The translations under genes and the position numbers were made by a program. This document shows positions 11,751 to 22,367 of a stretch of 64,000 nt of DNA, piece after piece. This DNA comes from Nymphaea colorata (taxonomy: Eukaryota > Streptophyta > Magnoliopsida > Nymphaeales > Nymphaeaceae), in assembly GCF_008831285.2 (NCBI RefSeq), contig NC_045141.1, forward strand, positions 8,731,353 through 8,795,352, written 5' to 3'. The number at the start of each line of letters is the position of its first letter. Within the stretch, counting starts at the first letter, position 1. The notes under the pieces are model-generated. The model was not told the origin of the DNA and ran no database searches. It saw only the letters and a list, made by a program, of their open reading frames with translations.

Positions 11751-12409
11751 AGATCACATCAATGGACTTTTTCTATTTGTAGCTCTTCATATTTCTACAA
11801 CAGCGCGCCTTACTTGGCACAGAAGGCTACATCAACAAGTCTCTTTCTTAGCAGCCCTCACCATAAAAACTTATACAATTTCAATATCTTGTTCTCTTTT
11901 TGCCACATTTTGACTCCATTTTTCATTTTAAATGGCCCCATCAAAGTTGGGTACAGTGGACAAGTTTTATATTCTTAATTAATTTTTATATTCCTCAATT
12001 GCTTTTTCCGAAAAATTAAATTTTAATTTTTTTTATTTGCATATAAATCACATAGGCCATTTGTTATTAGAAATTTTTTACACAAGCCAAATTGATTTGT
12101 TTTTTTAATTGCCAACTGGTAAGTTTACATTAATTGCCCAGTATTGGGTTTGCCCTGCACTCCCAATGAGGCATTTTGCTCCCTATAAATTCATACCATG
12201 TGAGGGGTAACTTTTTTTTTTTACTAATTTTCAAGGGAATCTTCCAATTTAAATCAGATATCCACCCAAACTGTTCAAAAAAAAATAGATGAGAAAAAAA
12301 TAATATTCAATTAAGAAATTAGATCATATTCAGATTTAAAAAAGGACATTCAATCAGATTCATATATACATAAATATCTGATCAGATTCAAATTCAGATA
12401 GGATAGAAA
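11751..12409. repeat. R copy 3 right part, then AT-rich DNA
   Basis: 11,751-11,900 continues R ('atcacatcaatgg', 'tacatcaacaagtctc'). 11,940-12,235 resembles 8,500-8,670 in base runs ('ttaattaatttttatattc', 'tttgcatataaatcaca'). 12,240-12,405 is a short GATTC-rich stretch. No gene seen. Confidence 0.55.
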
Positions 12410-12780
12410 ATGGTTGATATAAATCGATTCTACGTACTACTATCAGTGCCAAGCAATCTTATGATCATGAACAATTAGCAACGTTCTTTCATAGATTCTC
12501 TTCCTCCAAGAAATTTCACCTTCATTTTTTGTTTAATTTAAATTGTTGGAAGACTCAAGTCTACTTCTCTTTAAAAGAAAGTGATATCATTTGTTATTTC
12601 CACACTCAGTGCCAATGGGACCTTTTCTAATTGGTAGGACTTCTTATTTCTACATCACCGCCTTGCTTGGCACGGAAGATTAATCAACAATTATGTTCTT
12701 AGCAGCCCTTATCGTAACAACATATTTCCAATATCATGTGCTCTTTTTGCCAGGTTTTCTACTCTATCCTTTTTTGGTTT
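12410..12780. repeat. RLK-associated repeat R, copy 4
   Basis: Starts at 'tcgattctacgtactact' and runs through 'agtgccaagcaatcttatg', 'ttatttccacactcagtgcc' and 'cttggcacggaagatta' to 'catatttccaatatcatgtgctctttttgccagg'. It is closest to copy 2. Confidence 0.7.
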
Positions 12781-13074
12781 CTTAATTGAGTACACTCCAT
12801 TTAGTGCATGGGCTTATTGGACATTTAGAACTCAGCTATGTACAATACCACCGATCAGGTGATCGACGTTACTGGAATCAGTCAGAATCGGCTGGATTGG
12901 GGTGGCAAATCACTTCCAATAAATGCTTCCATTGGAAGGACCGAGAGTCGTTATTGTTTGTACTGGAAAGGCGTTGTGGTTTTTCGTAATGAAGGGCCAA
13001 ACCAGACACATAGTGTTGGATGTGTCCATAACAAAGTGCCTTCATAGGATATATTTGGTGTAGTGGACACATTA
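12781..13074. repeat. non-coding repeat carrying the empty site of the 16.3 kb element
   Basis: The segment 'ctccatttagtgcatgggcttattggacattta' (12,794-12,827) aligns with the two flanks of the element at 16,296-16,798, which are here adjacent and uninterrupted. The rest ('gtgatcgacgttactgg', 'cagtcagaatcggctgg') is like 16,830-16,880. Overlapping short frames are not supported as genes. Confidence 0.55.
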
Positions 13075-13300
13075 CTCTGGACTAATGTTCCCCCATGTGC
13101 AAGCATCATCAATCACCTTCCCTTTCTTACCAGTTGTTCTTCCATTTTCTCTCCTGGACAAACCTGGTGGTGAGTCATTCACCATAACCTCACTCTCCAA
13201 ACCAGTCATTTGTTTGCTAGTTTTCATTCCATCCAAACAGCAAGAATCCTGAAATGTATTTTTTAATGGAGGAGAAACAATCAAACCTGATGAGGACTCA
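13075..13300 (-). other. unidentified exon-like fragment joined to the broken kinase
   Basis: Immediately downstream of the truncated LRR-RLK copy 2, the minus strand has about 65 codons (stop at about 13,072). They include 'SPPLKNTFQDSC', 'MKTSKQMTGLESEVMVNDSP', 'SRRENGRTTGKKGKVIDDA' and 'CTWGNISPE'. It has no similarity to the matching kinase region of copy 1; homology between copies stops at about 13,305. The charged composition looks protein-like, but I do not recognise the family. It may be a foreign exon brought in by the rearrangement that cut off the kinase. Confidence 0.35.
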
Positions 13301-15043
13301 CGGTTTTGATGCGCCATCAGATAACAAGTTTATGACCTTAACAGCCACCGTTGTTCCATCCATTAAAGTTCCTTTATACACTGAACCAAAGCTTCCACTC
13401 CCTAAAAATTTTGCGTCACTGAAGTTGTTTGTCGCTTGAGATAACATTCTGCATGTGATCATTGGGATGGTAATTCCATGAAATCTTTCAACCTCCTGAT
13501 CAAGTTTCTCCAACCCCCTCTTTCTATATTTTGTGACAACAATGAGAATCCAAACAATTAGTACAAGTGCAAAACCCCACTCGCTAAAAAACATATCAAC
13601 TCTGAGTATGTTGACATTATTGTGCTTCTTTGCTCCATCTGAAGATACTGGCACATGGAATTTGGGAGCTCCACATGGTGCATAGCACCCTAGGAATGAT
13701 TCAGCAGAAAGGTTTGCAAACTTTCCACCACTTGGAATCTCTCCTTTCAATAGATTGAAGGACAAGTCCAAGACCTAGATGTGTTGAAGTTTCTCCAATG
13801 ATTTTGGTATCTCACCAGAAAGCTTGTTATGGAAAAGGTAAATAGTGTCAAGGTTTAGTATGTGATCAAGTTGTTCAGAAATGTTACCATCAAATGAGTT
13901 TTTGGAGAGATTCAAATATTCTAGCATTTGGAGCCTTGATAAGGACACAGGCAGCTCTCCGCTCAATTGATTCACAGAGAAATCCATTTTGTCCACCGCA
14001 ACCAAATTTCCCACATCTGAAGGCAGCTCACCAGTGAAAAAGTTGTCTTGCAAGTAAAGCCATATCAAATTCTTCAACTCACAAAGGGGAGGAGGGATTC
14101 CTGATGAGAAATTGTTTGAATTTAAATACAACACTCGCAGATTCGTGGGATTGTTTATAGAGGTCGAGATTGGCCCACTGAGTGCATTCATCTCCGCATA
14201 GAGATTAGACATGCGAACCAACTGGTAAAGTGAGTCTGGAATTGAACCTTCTAATGCATTGACAGAAAGACCTAACTCCTGTAACCTGTTCATTGATCCT
14301 ATATTTGGTGGAATGAGCCCATTTATTTTGTTGAATCTCAAATCTAAGGAAATTAACTTGGTCAAGTTGGCTAAGGGCAATGGGATGGTACCTTCAATCA
14401 GATTAGAGGACAGGTCAAGTATCCACAAGTGGGTTAGGCTTCCCAACTCAGGAAGAATGGTGCCGGTGAGCCTATTACCACGAATGTTTAAGCCCTTGAG
14501 TTCTGACAAACTACCTAGCAACTGTGGGATGCTTCCATAGAATTGGTTATCTCCTGCTGATAGTATTTGCAGACTTCGACAATGGCTCAGTGTTTGTGGA
14601 ATCAACCCCTCAAAATTGTTTTTTCTTATATAAAGATTTTCTAGCAGAGGGAGGCAAATAAAATCAACGAGAAGGTGACCATGGAAACTGTCACTCGAGA
14701 GATCAAGAATCTGTAAGAAGGAGAGATTGCTGATGTATGGAGAGAGAGTACCTTCAAGTGCCTTTTCGGAGAGGTTCAGAGCAACTACCCTTTGTGAACC
14801 ATGACTGCATAAAACTCCATTCCAGTCACAGAAAGAGATGTTGGAATTCCAATTTGATAACACATTATAAGGGTCTCTAGTGACGAGGGATTTGAAAGAC
14901 AACAATGTGAATTGATCAGTCAAATTGCTTAGAGAAATAAGAGCTAAGGTCACCTCCATTTGGCCAAGGACCACAATCAAGGTGAAGGAGTAGAAACACA
15001 AAAGAAAGACGAGCAGCTGAGGTGACCAACCATTGGTAGCCAT
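13300..15043 (-). pseudogene. LRR receptor-like kinase pseudogene, subfamily XII, copy 2 (truncated)
   Basis: One continuous frame of about 580 codons from ATG 15,043, interrupted by a single TAG at 13,775-13,777. Copy 1 has CAG (Gln) there, so one C-to-T change explains it. Order: signal peptide (about 1-28), LRR cap with 'CDWNGVLC', about fourteen LRRs, the post-LRR segment with 'FLGCYAPCGAPKFHVP', a transmembrane helix ('FALVLIVWILIVV'), then a kinase start with an intact P-loop 'GSGSFGSVYKG' and the VAVK lysine. Homology ends about 13,305, so most of the kinase is absent. Compared with copy 1, the LRR block differs by gain and loss of repeats. If read through, it would be a receptor without a kinase. 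It is about 90 percent intact in its ectodomain, so it decayed more recently or more slowly than copy 1. Confidence 0.92.
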
Positions 15044-15094
15044 GCCTGTCCAATTTTCTATGCAGAAGATGCATGAACAAGAACCACGGTCACT

Positions 15095-15115
15095 AATTTA
15101 TATATAATTTATATA
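15095..15115 (-). promoter_or_regulatory. TATA-rich core promoter of LRR-RLK copy 2
   Basis: On the minus strand the stretch reads TATATAAATTATATATAAAT, 52-72 bases upstream of the start codon at 15,043. Placement suits a TATA box with a short leader. The homologous site of copy 1 (7,702-7,714) has lost it. Confidence 0.5.
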
Positions 15116-15654
15116 CAGATTCTCTTCTAGAATTTTACTTATTTTCTTTTGCAAGTTGCAGGAGTCTCAGGTCTACCACTCTTGAACATGTTGCTTCATA
15201 TTTCCAAGTCCACTGGCACCACTGATGATTGCATCAATGAGACCTTTTCTTGGTACCCATTATCTTATTTCATTTAATCACTTCTCAACCCTATTCAATC
15301 CCAACTCTTTAGAAAATTTGCCTATGTTGGATAAAAAGTTTATCAAGTATGGATCAACCTCTAGATTCCAACACCAAAGAGTTTATCTCTCAACCGTTTT
15401 TGCCAATCAGACTATGCTGAGGTCACCTCCATTCCAACACCAAAGATTGAAATATTTGCTTGAGTCAGCAGGTTCATTCAAAATCTATGCTAAATCAGTT
15501 TGATCCAGTTTACATGTTTTCTTTTTTTAAACCAAGTTTTTTATTAGCTTTTATATATTCTTTATTTATTTTCCAATAAAGTCTGTTTTTTAATATTTTA
15601 TGACAATCGACACATCGAAGCGGCTGATTTACTTCCACAGATCTTCTTTGTCCC
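15116..15654. other. upstream region of LRR-RLK copy 2
   Basis: Homologous to 7,715-7,950 in its first 200 bases. The remainder includes a short direct repeat: 'attccaacaccaaag' occurs at about 15,365 and 15,430. No gene is seen. The minus-strand frame at 15,510-15,794 overlaps the next R copy and is not supported. Confidence 0.5.
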
Positions 15655-16255
15655 AAGCCTGTGATTATCAAATTATTGGAAGACTCAAGTCTAAGAGCAA
15701 ACAAAGGGAAATCGTTTGTCATTTCCACACTCAGCTCCTTTGCCATGGCTGATAACATCAATGGGACCTTTTCTTGAATTGGGTGGTCCACCAAATTGGC
15801 AGCGTATATTGTTTACTTGATTTAGAAACCGGTTTTACTGATTAAGATACACAATTTAATTGAGGTGCTAAGCAATATATTTACTTGAGGTGCTAAAGAA
15901 TGTTATCACCATGAACAATTATCAAGCTGCTTTTGTATCTTCTCTTCTGGAATTTATTCACGGTTTTTTTTGTTAAATTCAAGTTGTTGGAAGAGTCCTA
16001 AGTCTGGTGCTCATGAAAAGTAAGTGATATCGCTTGTTGTTTTCCACACTCGGTGTCTACAGCGCGGCAGTAGATCACATCAATAGGACTTTTTCTAATT
16101 CCACATCCATCACCTTGCTTGGCACGCAAAATTACATCAACAAGACTTTTTTTTCACAACCCTTAACAACATATTTCCAATGTCATGTTCTCTTCTCTTC
16201 TTCCCCTCTCTTATCTTCTTGCCAGTTTTCTAACTTTTTTTTGGGGGTTTTCAAA
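15655..16255. repeat. RLK-associated repeat R, copies 5 (partial) and 6
   Basis: Copy 5 (15,655-15,790) keeps only the middle ('ttattggaagactcaagtct', 'catttccacactcagctcc', 'aacatcaatggg'). Copy 6 (15,840-16,255) is fuller: 'gaggtgctaagcaat', 'tatcaccatgaacaattatcaa', 'tccacactcggtg', 'ttacatcaacaagac', 'catatttccaatgtcatg'. The R family thus lies on both sides of LRR-RLK copy 2. Confidence 0.65.
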
Positions 16256-16295
16256 TGAATGACCTACACTGCATTTAGTAGACCGGGCCTGTTGG

Positions 16296-16798
16296 TAGGG
16301 CTGCACACGACGTCTCGACTAGGCTCAACAAACTTCAGCTCAAGCTCAAGCTTGGTTGAAACTCGAGTTGAACTCCTTATGGCAAGCTCGAGCTTGACTC
16401 GACTACACAAAATCAAGCTCGACATCGACTCGTTCAACCCATTTAACTCATTCAAGCATTAGCTCATGTAAGCATTAACTTGTTTAACTAGTGTAAGTGT
16501 TAAGGTCGTGTAAGAGTTCAGCTCGTGTAACTTGTAAAAATTTGTTTTTACCCTCAAAGTTAAAACCAGTGATGCGGTGAACTGGTTTTCGCAATATTAT
16601 ATTGAATACTGGTGCGAGTCGAGTCGAATCGAGTATAAACGAGTCAAGTTCCTAAAACTCGAACTCAACTCATTTATCGTTTTGAGTGTATTTGTAAGCT
16701 CGAACTCAACTCATTTATAAAGGAGTCAAGCACAAGCTGAGTTTTTTATAGCGGGTTTAAGTTGAGCCCAAGTTGGCTTGGCTCATTGTGCAGCCCAA
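16296..16798. mobile_element. GAGCTCGAG-rich hAT-like non-autonomous element
   Basis: Left end 'tagggctgcacacga', right end 'tcattgtgcagcccaa' (inverted, with the last base changed). The 8 bp flanks 'cctgttgg' (16,288-16,295 and 16,799-16,806) are identical, as expected for a hAT-type target duplication. The interior is rich in 'ctcgag', 'gctcaag' and 'actcgtt' words and has no transposase. An uninterrupted homologous site exists at 12,794-12,827. Confidence 0.75.
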
Positions 16799-16806
16799 CC
16801 TGTTGG

Positions 16807-17396
16807 ACATTTACAATAGAGCTATTACCAAAGATCAAATCATCGATATTAGTGTTATCAGAATCAGTCCGATTCGGTTTATGGCTCCCCATATTGCACT
16901 AATCAAGCAATATTTTCATGAATGACAAGAACCGCCATTTACATATAGGTTATGATTGATGACAACCAAAATTAGGTAGTAAAAATAATATAAAAAACAC
17001 ATCTTTTTTTTTTTGAAAAAACAGTGATAAAACATGAAAAATAAGTCTGCTAAATAAAACGGTAGAAAAATAATATTTTTTGAAAAAAATGCAAAAATAA
17101 AAAAGGTGGTTTTCCATTTTTGGCATTTTTCATATTTTCTAAATGTCAAGTTGCTTGTTCCCATTCTCTAATTTTTAGTTGTTGCTTATCTTGCCTTATC
17201 ACTTACTCATTTATCTTATTTCCCTCTAACTTTTAACATTTTTCAATTTTTTTTTAAAGTTAACAGTAGAAATGCTAGTACTTTTTTATAAAACCTATTT
17301 CATTTCTTATTCGGCTTAGTAATCAACTGATCAACCTTGTTGAAAGCATGTAAATTTAAATAGTCAAAGAAAGGAAGGAAAATTTGGCAGTAGATT
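16807..17396. repeat. AT-rich intergenic sequence and start of repeat unit copy C
   Basis: 16,807-16,880 matches 12,814-12,880. 16,910-17,260 is AT-rich with no gene. 17,265-17,395 ('aatgctagtac', 'ggcttagtaatcaactgatcaacc', 'gtaaatttaaatagtcaaagaaaggaa') matches copies A, B and D. It is then cut by the large segment that follows. Confidence 0.6.
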
Positions 17397-17940
17397 TGAG
17401 ATTTTGCTCTAATTCGGTTACCACCTAGTTAGAGCTCCATCTCATATTGCTTAAGTTCTTTTGGAGAAGTGCTTGTGATCATAAGTGAAATTAAGTGGGT
17501 GAGAATGCATGAATGTATTGATCCTATATGATTGGAAAGAAAAATCATTCATTCCTACCATAACATTCAAGTAAGAGCATTCCTACCATAACATTCATCT
17601 AAGATTTTTGTTTTGATAAATATCATATATAAGAAGAAAAACTTTTTGAAAACAGATTGAGGTTGTAGACCATCAAGCATGAATCCAATATTGGGTCATT
17701 ACTTGATTTTTTATCTTAGTGAAGTCGGTAAATAAAAGATCATGAGAAAATGTTTAAAGGAGTGGAGGATATGCACCATTCTTATAAAAAGAAAGAGAGA
17801 GAGAGAGAAACAACTTCAAAGATCATTAGATGAAAGATTTTGAAATAAAAGAAGATACATATTCTCCATATGTATGTATACGTATTTGTATAAGCTTTTA
17901 AAAATGAAGTCTTAACTTAAATAGAGATGGAAAGAAAAAG

Positions 17941-17941
<1 letters not shown>

Positions 17942-18011
<70 letters not shown>

Positions 18012-18055
18012 AATTTGTACATATATATATATATATATGTACATATATATACATA
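17942..18055. repeat. (TA)n microsatellite
   Basis: About 32 TA units (17,942-18,005) are followed by shorter TA runs split by 'gtac'. The long minus-strand open frame spanning it (17,898-18,551) is low-complexity and not a gene. Confidence 0.95.
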
Positions 18056-18790
18056 TAAGAAATTTGTAGGATAAGACATTTATCTTGAAAAGATGAACAA
18101 AAGGTTCTAGGAAGAGAAAATAGAACACATGTATATATGCATTCATATGTATATGAAAATTTGTAAAATAAAGTGTGGAAACATAAAAAGAGAAAAGAAA
18201 ATTCTCATGTACACATATATGTATGTAACATTTATATGCATACACGTCTTCATGAGATTTAAAATCAAGAAATAGAAAATAACCGACTTCAAGTTTCAAT
18301 GTGGCCAGAGGGGAGCTTGGACTCATGCAAGAGCCAAAGCTAAAATCTCGAAAGCCACATTCGAGATGGTATTTGCTTTTAAAAATCTTTTGTAGAATAC
18401 GATTTATATACAAGCATAGAATGTTATTACTTGGATTGTTACAAGGAAAAATCTTCCATCGTTGGGTATAGAAGAAAATCAAGCAATATAACGAGGCACT
18501 CGTTAGGGCTTCTGATTGGGTGATTAAGAAGGAAACTACACGCAATGACATGAGAATGCATTTTTAACATATACATATTCGTGAAGGTTCCCCTGGGTTG
18601 GACAAGTCTCAACCTCAAAAATTAATATGAAGATAAAAATAAAGAACCCCAAACCACACTCTCATTCTCATCATACATTCACATATAAACGAAAAACCAA
18701 GCAACTATACATGGGTAATACATAGACAATATTCAAGTAAGGAAAGTGAGAGAGGATGATGACAAGAGAAAGATTCAACTAGGAAGGAGG

Positions 18791-19795
18791 GTACGATGTA
18801 ATTATAAAATGAAGGATCATCTCATCTTTCCATGCTCCTGGTGCACTTGTGCATAGCTTCTTGTCTCTAAGAAGAGATTGAGTGTTATCTCCTTTGGCCA
18901 TGGGGAGATAATGATGAGAAGAAAATGAAGAACGAAAAACAATGCTATATTCAATAAAAGAGAAAACATGATTCAATCATGAAATGAAAGATCATCTCAT
19001 CTTTCCATGCTCCCGGTGCACTTGAGCATAGCCTTTTGTCTCTAAAAAGAGGTTGAGTGCTATCTCCTTTGGCCATGGGGAGATGAAGATGAGAAGAAAA
19101 TAAAGAAAAAAAGACAATGCTATATTCAATAAAAGAGAAAACATGATTTAATCATGAAATTAAAGATCATATCATCTTTCCATGCTCCCCGTGCACCTGA
19201 GCATAGCCTCTGGTCTCTAAAAAGAGGTTGAATGCTATCTCCTTTGGCTATAGAGAGATGAAGATGAGAAGAAAATAAAGAAAGAAAGACAATGCTATAT
19301 TCAATAAAAGAGAAAATATGATTCAATCATGAAATGAAAGATCATCTCATCTTTCCATGCTTCCGGTGCACTTGAGCATAGCCTCTTGTCTCTAAAAAGG
19401 GGTTGAGTGCTATCTCCTTTGGCTATGGGAAGATGAAGATGAGAAGAAAATAAAGAAAGAAAGACAATGGTATATTCAATAAAAGGTAAAACATGATTCA
19501 ATCATGAAATGAAAGATCATCTCATCTTTTCATGGTCTCGGTGCACTTGAGCATAGCCTCTTGTCTTTAAAAAAAGGTTGAGCGCTATCTCCTTTGGCCA
19601 TGGGGAGATGAAGATGAGAAGAAAATAAAGAAAGAAAGACAATACTATATTTAATAAAAGAGAAAACATGATTCAATCATGAAATGAAAGATCATCTCAT
19701 CTTTTCATGCTCCCGGTGCACTTGAGCATAACCTCTTGTCTCTAAAAAGAGGTTGAGTGCTATCTCCTTTGGCCAGGGGGAGATGGAAAAGAGAG
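18791..19795. repeat. 175 bp tandem array, about 5.7 copies
   Basis: The marker 'atgattcaatcatgaaat' (or a one-base variant) starts at 18,966, 19,141, 19,316, 19,491 and 19,666, exactly 175 bp apart each time. A diverged first copy begins about 18,791 and the last is cut at about 19,795. Units share 'gatcatctcatctttccatgctcccggtgcact', 'ttgtctctaaaaagagg', 'tatctcctttggccatgggg' and a gaagatgagaagaaaataaag tail. Each unit carries a short minus-strand frame of about 60 codons. Because 175 is not a multiple of three, these frames cannot join. The array lies inside the LTR-like segment, downstream of its TATA box. Confidence 0.95.
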
Positions 19796-20074
19796 GAAAA
19801 TGAAGAGAGAAATGAGAGGGATGATGATTATATACCTCTAATGAGAAATGACCTAGGAAAGTTGAACACCTTCACTTGAAGATCCCCTTGATTGAAGATC
19901 AAAGATGATGCCTCGAAGAGAGTTTTGGCTTGCTCCAAGTTGGAGAGGAAGAGGAGAAATGGAAAGAGGAAGAGAGAGAGAGATAGCTCAAGAGAAACTC
20001 TAAGTCTTCAAGTAAGAATACTCTAGAGTTTCTACCAAGGGCAAATTCTTAGCCAGGAGGGGAGATTGTGGGGG

Positions 20075-20083
20075 TATTTATAG
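20075..20083 (-). promoter_or_regulatory. TATA box of the LTR-like segment
   Basis: CTATAAATA on the minus strand followed by 'CCCCCACAATCTCC'. It is the only good TATA match of the segment and defines its likely direction of transcription, through the 175 bp array. Confidence 0.55.
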
Positions 20084-20319
20084 AGGATTTTGGAGCCAAA
20101 ACCTAAATTTTGATTTTTTTTTGAATTTTTTAAAATTTTCATCTGAATTTCACATAATTTTGAATTATTTTGTAAAAAAATGGTTTGAAATGAGTATTTA
20201 CATGCCATTAGGCCTGTAAATACATTTTTAAAAGTGAGTTGGGTCTTTGCCCACCCAAAAAGACCAAAACCGCCCTCTAAAGAGTTGTTTTTCGTCAAAA
20301 AGAGGGGTGAAAGGGTGAT

Positions 20320-20580
20320 GACAACAGCGCCCGGACGCAACAGCATCAGGCACTGTCACGCCTGGGGCGTCGTTGCCCGACCGCATGGTCGGGTGACGAG
20401 AACACATCACACGACCGTGCAATCGCGCATGGTCACACAACTGTGACAGCACGCACGCCCGTGCATTGTGCAATGCATTATTGCGCGATCGTGCGCGTCA
20501 CTCTTTTGCGTGAGTGTGCACACGTTTCACGATGCACGGTCGCATGAGTGCACATCCCGTGATGCACAAAAATGCAAAAT
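20320..20580. other. GC-rich block with repeated ACGACCGTGC-like words
   Basis: An island of high GC in AT-rich DNA, with variants of 'gcgcgatcgtgcgcg', 'gaccgcatggtcgg' and 'cacgatgcacggtcgcatg', many of them palindromic. It lies in the presumed U3 part of the LTR-like segment, upstream of the TATA box. No open frame is credible here. Confidence 0.55.
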
Positions 20581-21328
20581 TTTTAATTTAAATTCAAACA
20601 ATAATAAAATAAATAAATGTCATTCATACAATAAAATTATTGAAATGGTTCTCTTTTTTTGTTACAAATGCGTGGTCGACTCCATTTTGAGCGATTCCAA
20701 ACTTGCTCCAAATCCGATTTGGTTTGGTCGATTGTCGACTTGTTCAAGCGTGCGACTTGGGTTTAAAAACACATTTTGGTGAAAGACATGAGCTTTTAAA
20801 ACAAAGGGAAGGCCTATGCACGCGTGACGCTCAAATTTTGTCGTTTCTAATGCGATTCGAATTTTATATCTGAAATGCTCGATTTGGATCTAAACTTGGA
20901 TTTTGGATCCATTTTGGGTCTTCAAAAATTTTAGAAAAATTTGGGGTGATTACAGGTATGATGTAGGAAGAAGCAGAATAGAGTATACAAAAGAATGGGG
21001 AATGAAATCATAATCTAAGCCGACCCTGAAACAGAGCCTCAGGGGGTTGATCACATTCCCAGTCAGCCTTAAAGGGAATCGATTTACAAAAAAGCTTGAT
21101 CACATCCTTACGAAGACTACATGGTGAACTCCTCTTTTAATATCAACACTTTGTACTGCAAAAGAGATGTATCGACATGCAAGGTGAAAAATAGTGAGAG
21201 CATTACCCTGAGGTTTCTTTTAATAATAGGTCAGAGGCCTACTATCTATCAGATCCATTTCTTGAGAGCAGTAGCCTGAAAAAACACAAGTTAGCACTCC
21301 ATATCAAGGCCATGGTGCTGGCTCCAAG

Positions 21329-21476
21329 CAGCGGTAGAGTCATAAATTTTTGTCTCTAAACTTCAACCTTTAAGGAGCACAATAAATTTAAATTTCAATC
21401 TTTAAGGGGCATTCATATGCAATTAAAACAAATTTGATGAGCCGGGGTGCCCACACCAGATACAACATTCCCACTG
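21329..21476 (+). mobile_element. hAT-like MITE, 148 bp, diverged copy
   Basis: Starts 'cagcggtagagtc' and ends 'ccactg'. Flanks 'gctccaag' and 'gatcagag' match at 5 of 8 positions. The interior matches the better copy at 29,497-29,650 ('aaacttcaacctttaa', 'tttaaatttcaatcttt', 'ggtgcccacacca'). Confidence 0.65.
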
Positions 21477-22011
21477 GATCAGAGCCCAATTGGAAGTCTT
21501 CTCTTTAGTTTGGTAGTTTATTATAGCTTTCATGGATGAATGGTCCCAAAATGCACCGTTGGGACACTTTTATCCAGCATATGATAGTGTAAGCAAACGC
21601 TAAAATGAACGTCTATGGCACACCAATACGGATCGGACCAAAGTTATTACATACGCAAATACCTTGTCCTAGATAGGGCATCGTAGATACCCAATCCAAC
21701 CTAAACAAATAATAGATGGAATGGATGAAGTTCAGAAAATAAAATTACATCTCCTCAAACAAACATGCGACCAAGTCTAAATTTTGTTTTTAGAACATCT
21801 GGTGTAAACAAACAATCCCAGAACCAACTGTCACAGGCCATAATGTTTTTATAAATGTTTACAGAAGCTAAATTTTTCTTTTTTCCTAAAATGCCAACCA
21901 TTAAGTTTACATTTCTCTATACATGTGTGAATCATTAACACTTGCTCATGCCATGAGAACTTTCACTATACAGGCACCTCACACCACTTCTGCACACACT
22001 TGATACACTTG

Positions 22012-22367
22012 TAGGGTTATATATGAGCTGAGTAAAAAATGAGCTCGTTCAGCTTGGCTCAAGCTCGAGTTTAGCTATAGAAAGTCATCTTGAACTCGAT
22101 ACGATAGACCAAGTCACAGCTCAAGCTCGACTCATTTAAGCTTGTTTACCAACTCATCATTTGACTGATTTCTTTCTTTGGTTTAATGTTTTAAAATTAC
22201 AAAAAAATAAAAAAAACCTAGATAAATGGCTTACTCAAGTTTAATAAAATCAAGTTTATGTAACTTGAACTCGACTTGTTTGCAATAACGAGTTTTGAGT
22301 TAAGCTCAAGCTTAACAGATTAAATTCAAGTCGAGCTTGAGTTGGCTTGACTTAGTTTAGAACCCTA
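22012..22367. mobile_element. GAGCTCGAG-rich hAT-like element, 356 bp
   Basis: Left end 'tagggtt', right end 'aacccta'. The 8 bp flanks 'tacacttg' (22,004-22,011) and 'tccacttg' (22,368-22,375) differ at one base. The interior has 'cagcttggctcaagctcgag'-like words and no transposase. Copy A continues without it at about 2,278 ('ctatccacttcacacacac'). Confidence 0.65.

Larger units (their letters stand above)
17397..20954 (-). mobile_element. candidate long LTR or solo LTR, minus strand
   Basis: Read on the minus strand, the segment begins TGTAATCACCCCAAATTTT and ends AGCAAAATCTCA, i.e. TG...CA. About 870 bases in is 'CTATAAATACCCCCACAATC', a TATA box placed as in an LTR. The segment interrupts repeat unit copy C: the sequence on its left matches 28,130-28,250 and on its right 29,035-29,110. 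The flanking five bases ('agatt', 'ggtat') do not match, and about 790 bp of copy C are missing at the junction. So this is not a clean insertion; recombination or deletion after insertion would explain that. No gag, pol or primer site is present. Alternative: a composite of unrelated repeats. Confidence 0.45.

Noticed and set aside
17898-18551. 217-codon minus-strand open frame
   Set aside because: It crosses a TA microsatellite, is hydrophobic and low-complexity, and has no domain.
18779-19501. Family of similar 65-codon minus-strand frames (MNHVFSFIEYS-like)
   Set aside because: They are the same reading frame in each 175 bp repeat unit. The period is not a multiple of three and no promoter or domain supports a protein family.
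18791-19795. CRISPR-like array
   Set aside because: Units are contiguous 175 bp repeats without short constant repeats and variable spacers; the context is a plant nuclear genome.
17392-20959. Five-base target duplication for the LTR-like segment
   Set aside because: 'agatt' and 'ggtat' match at only two positions.
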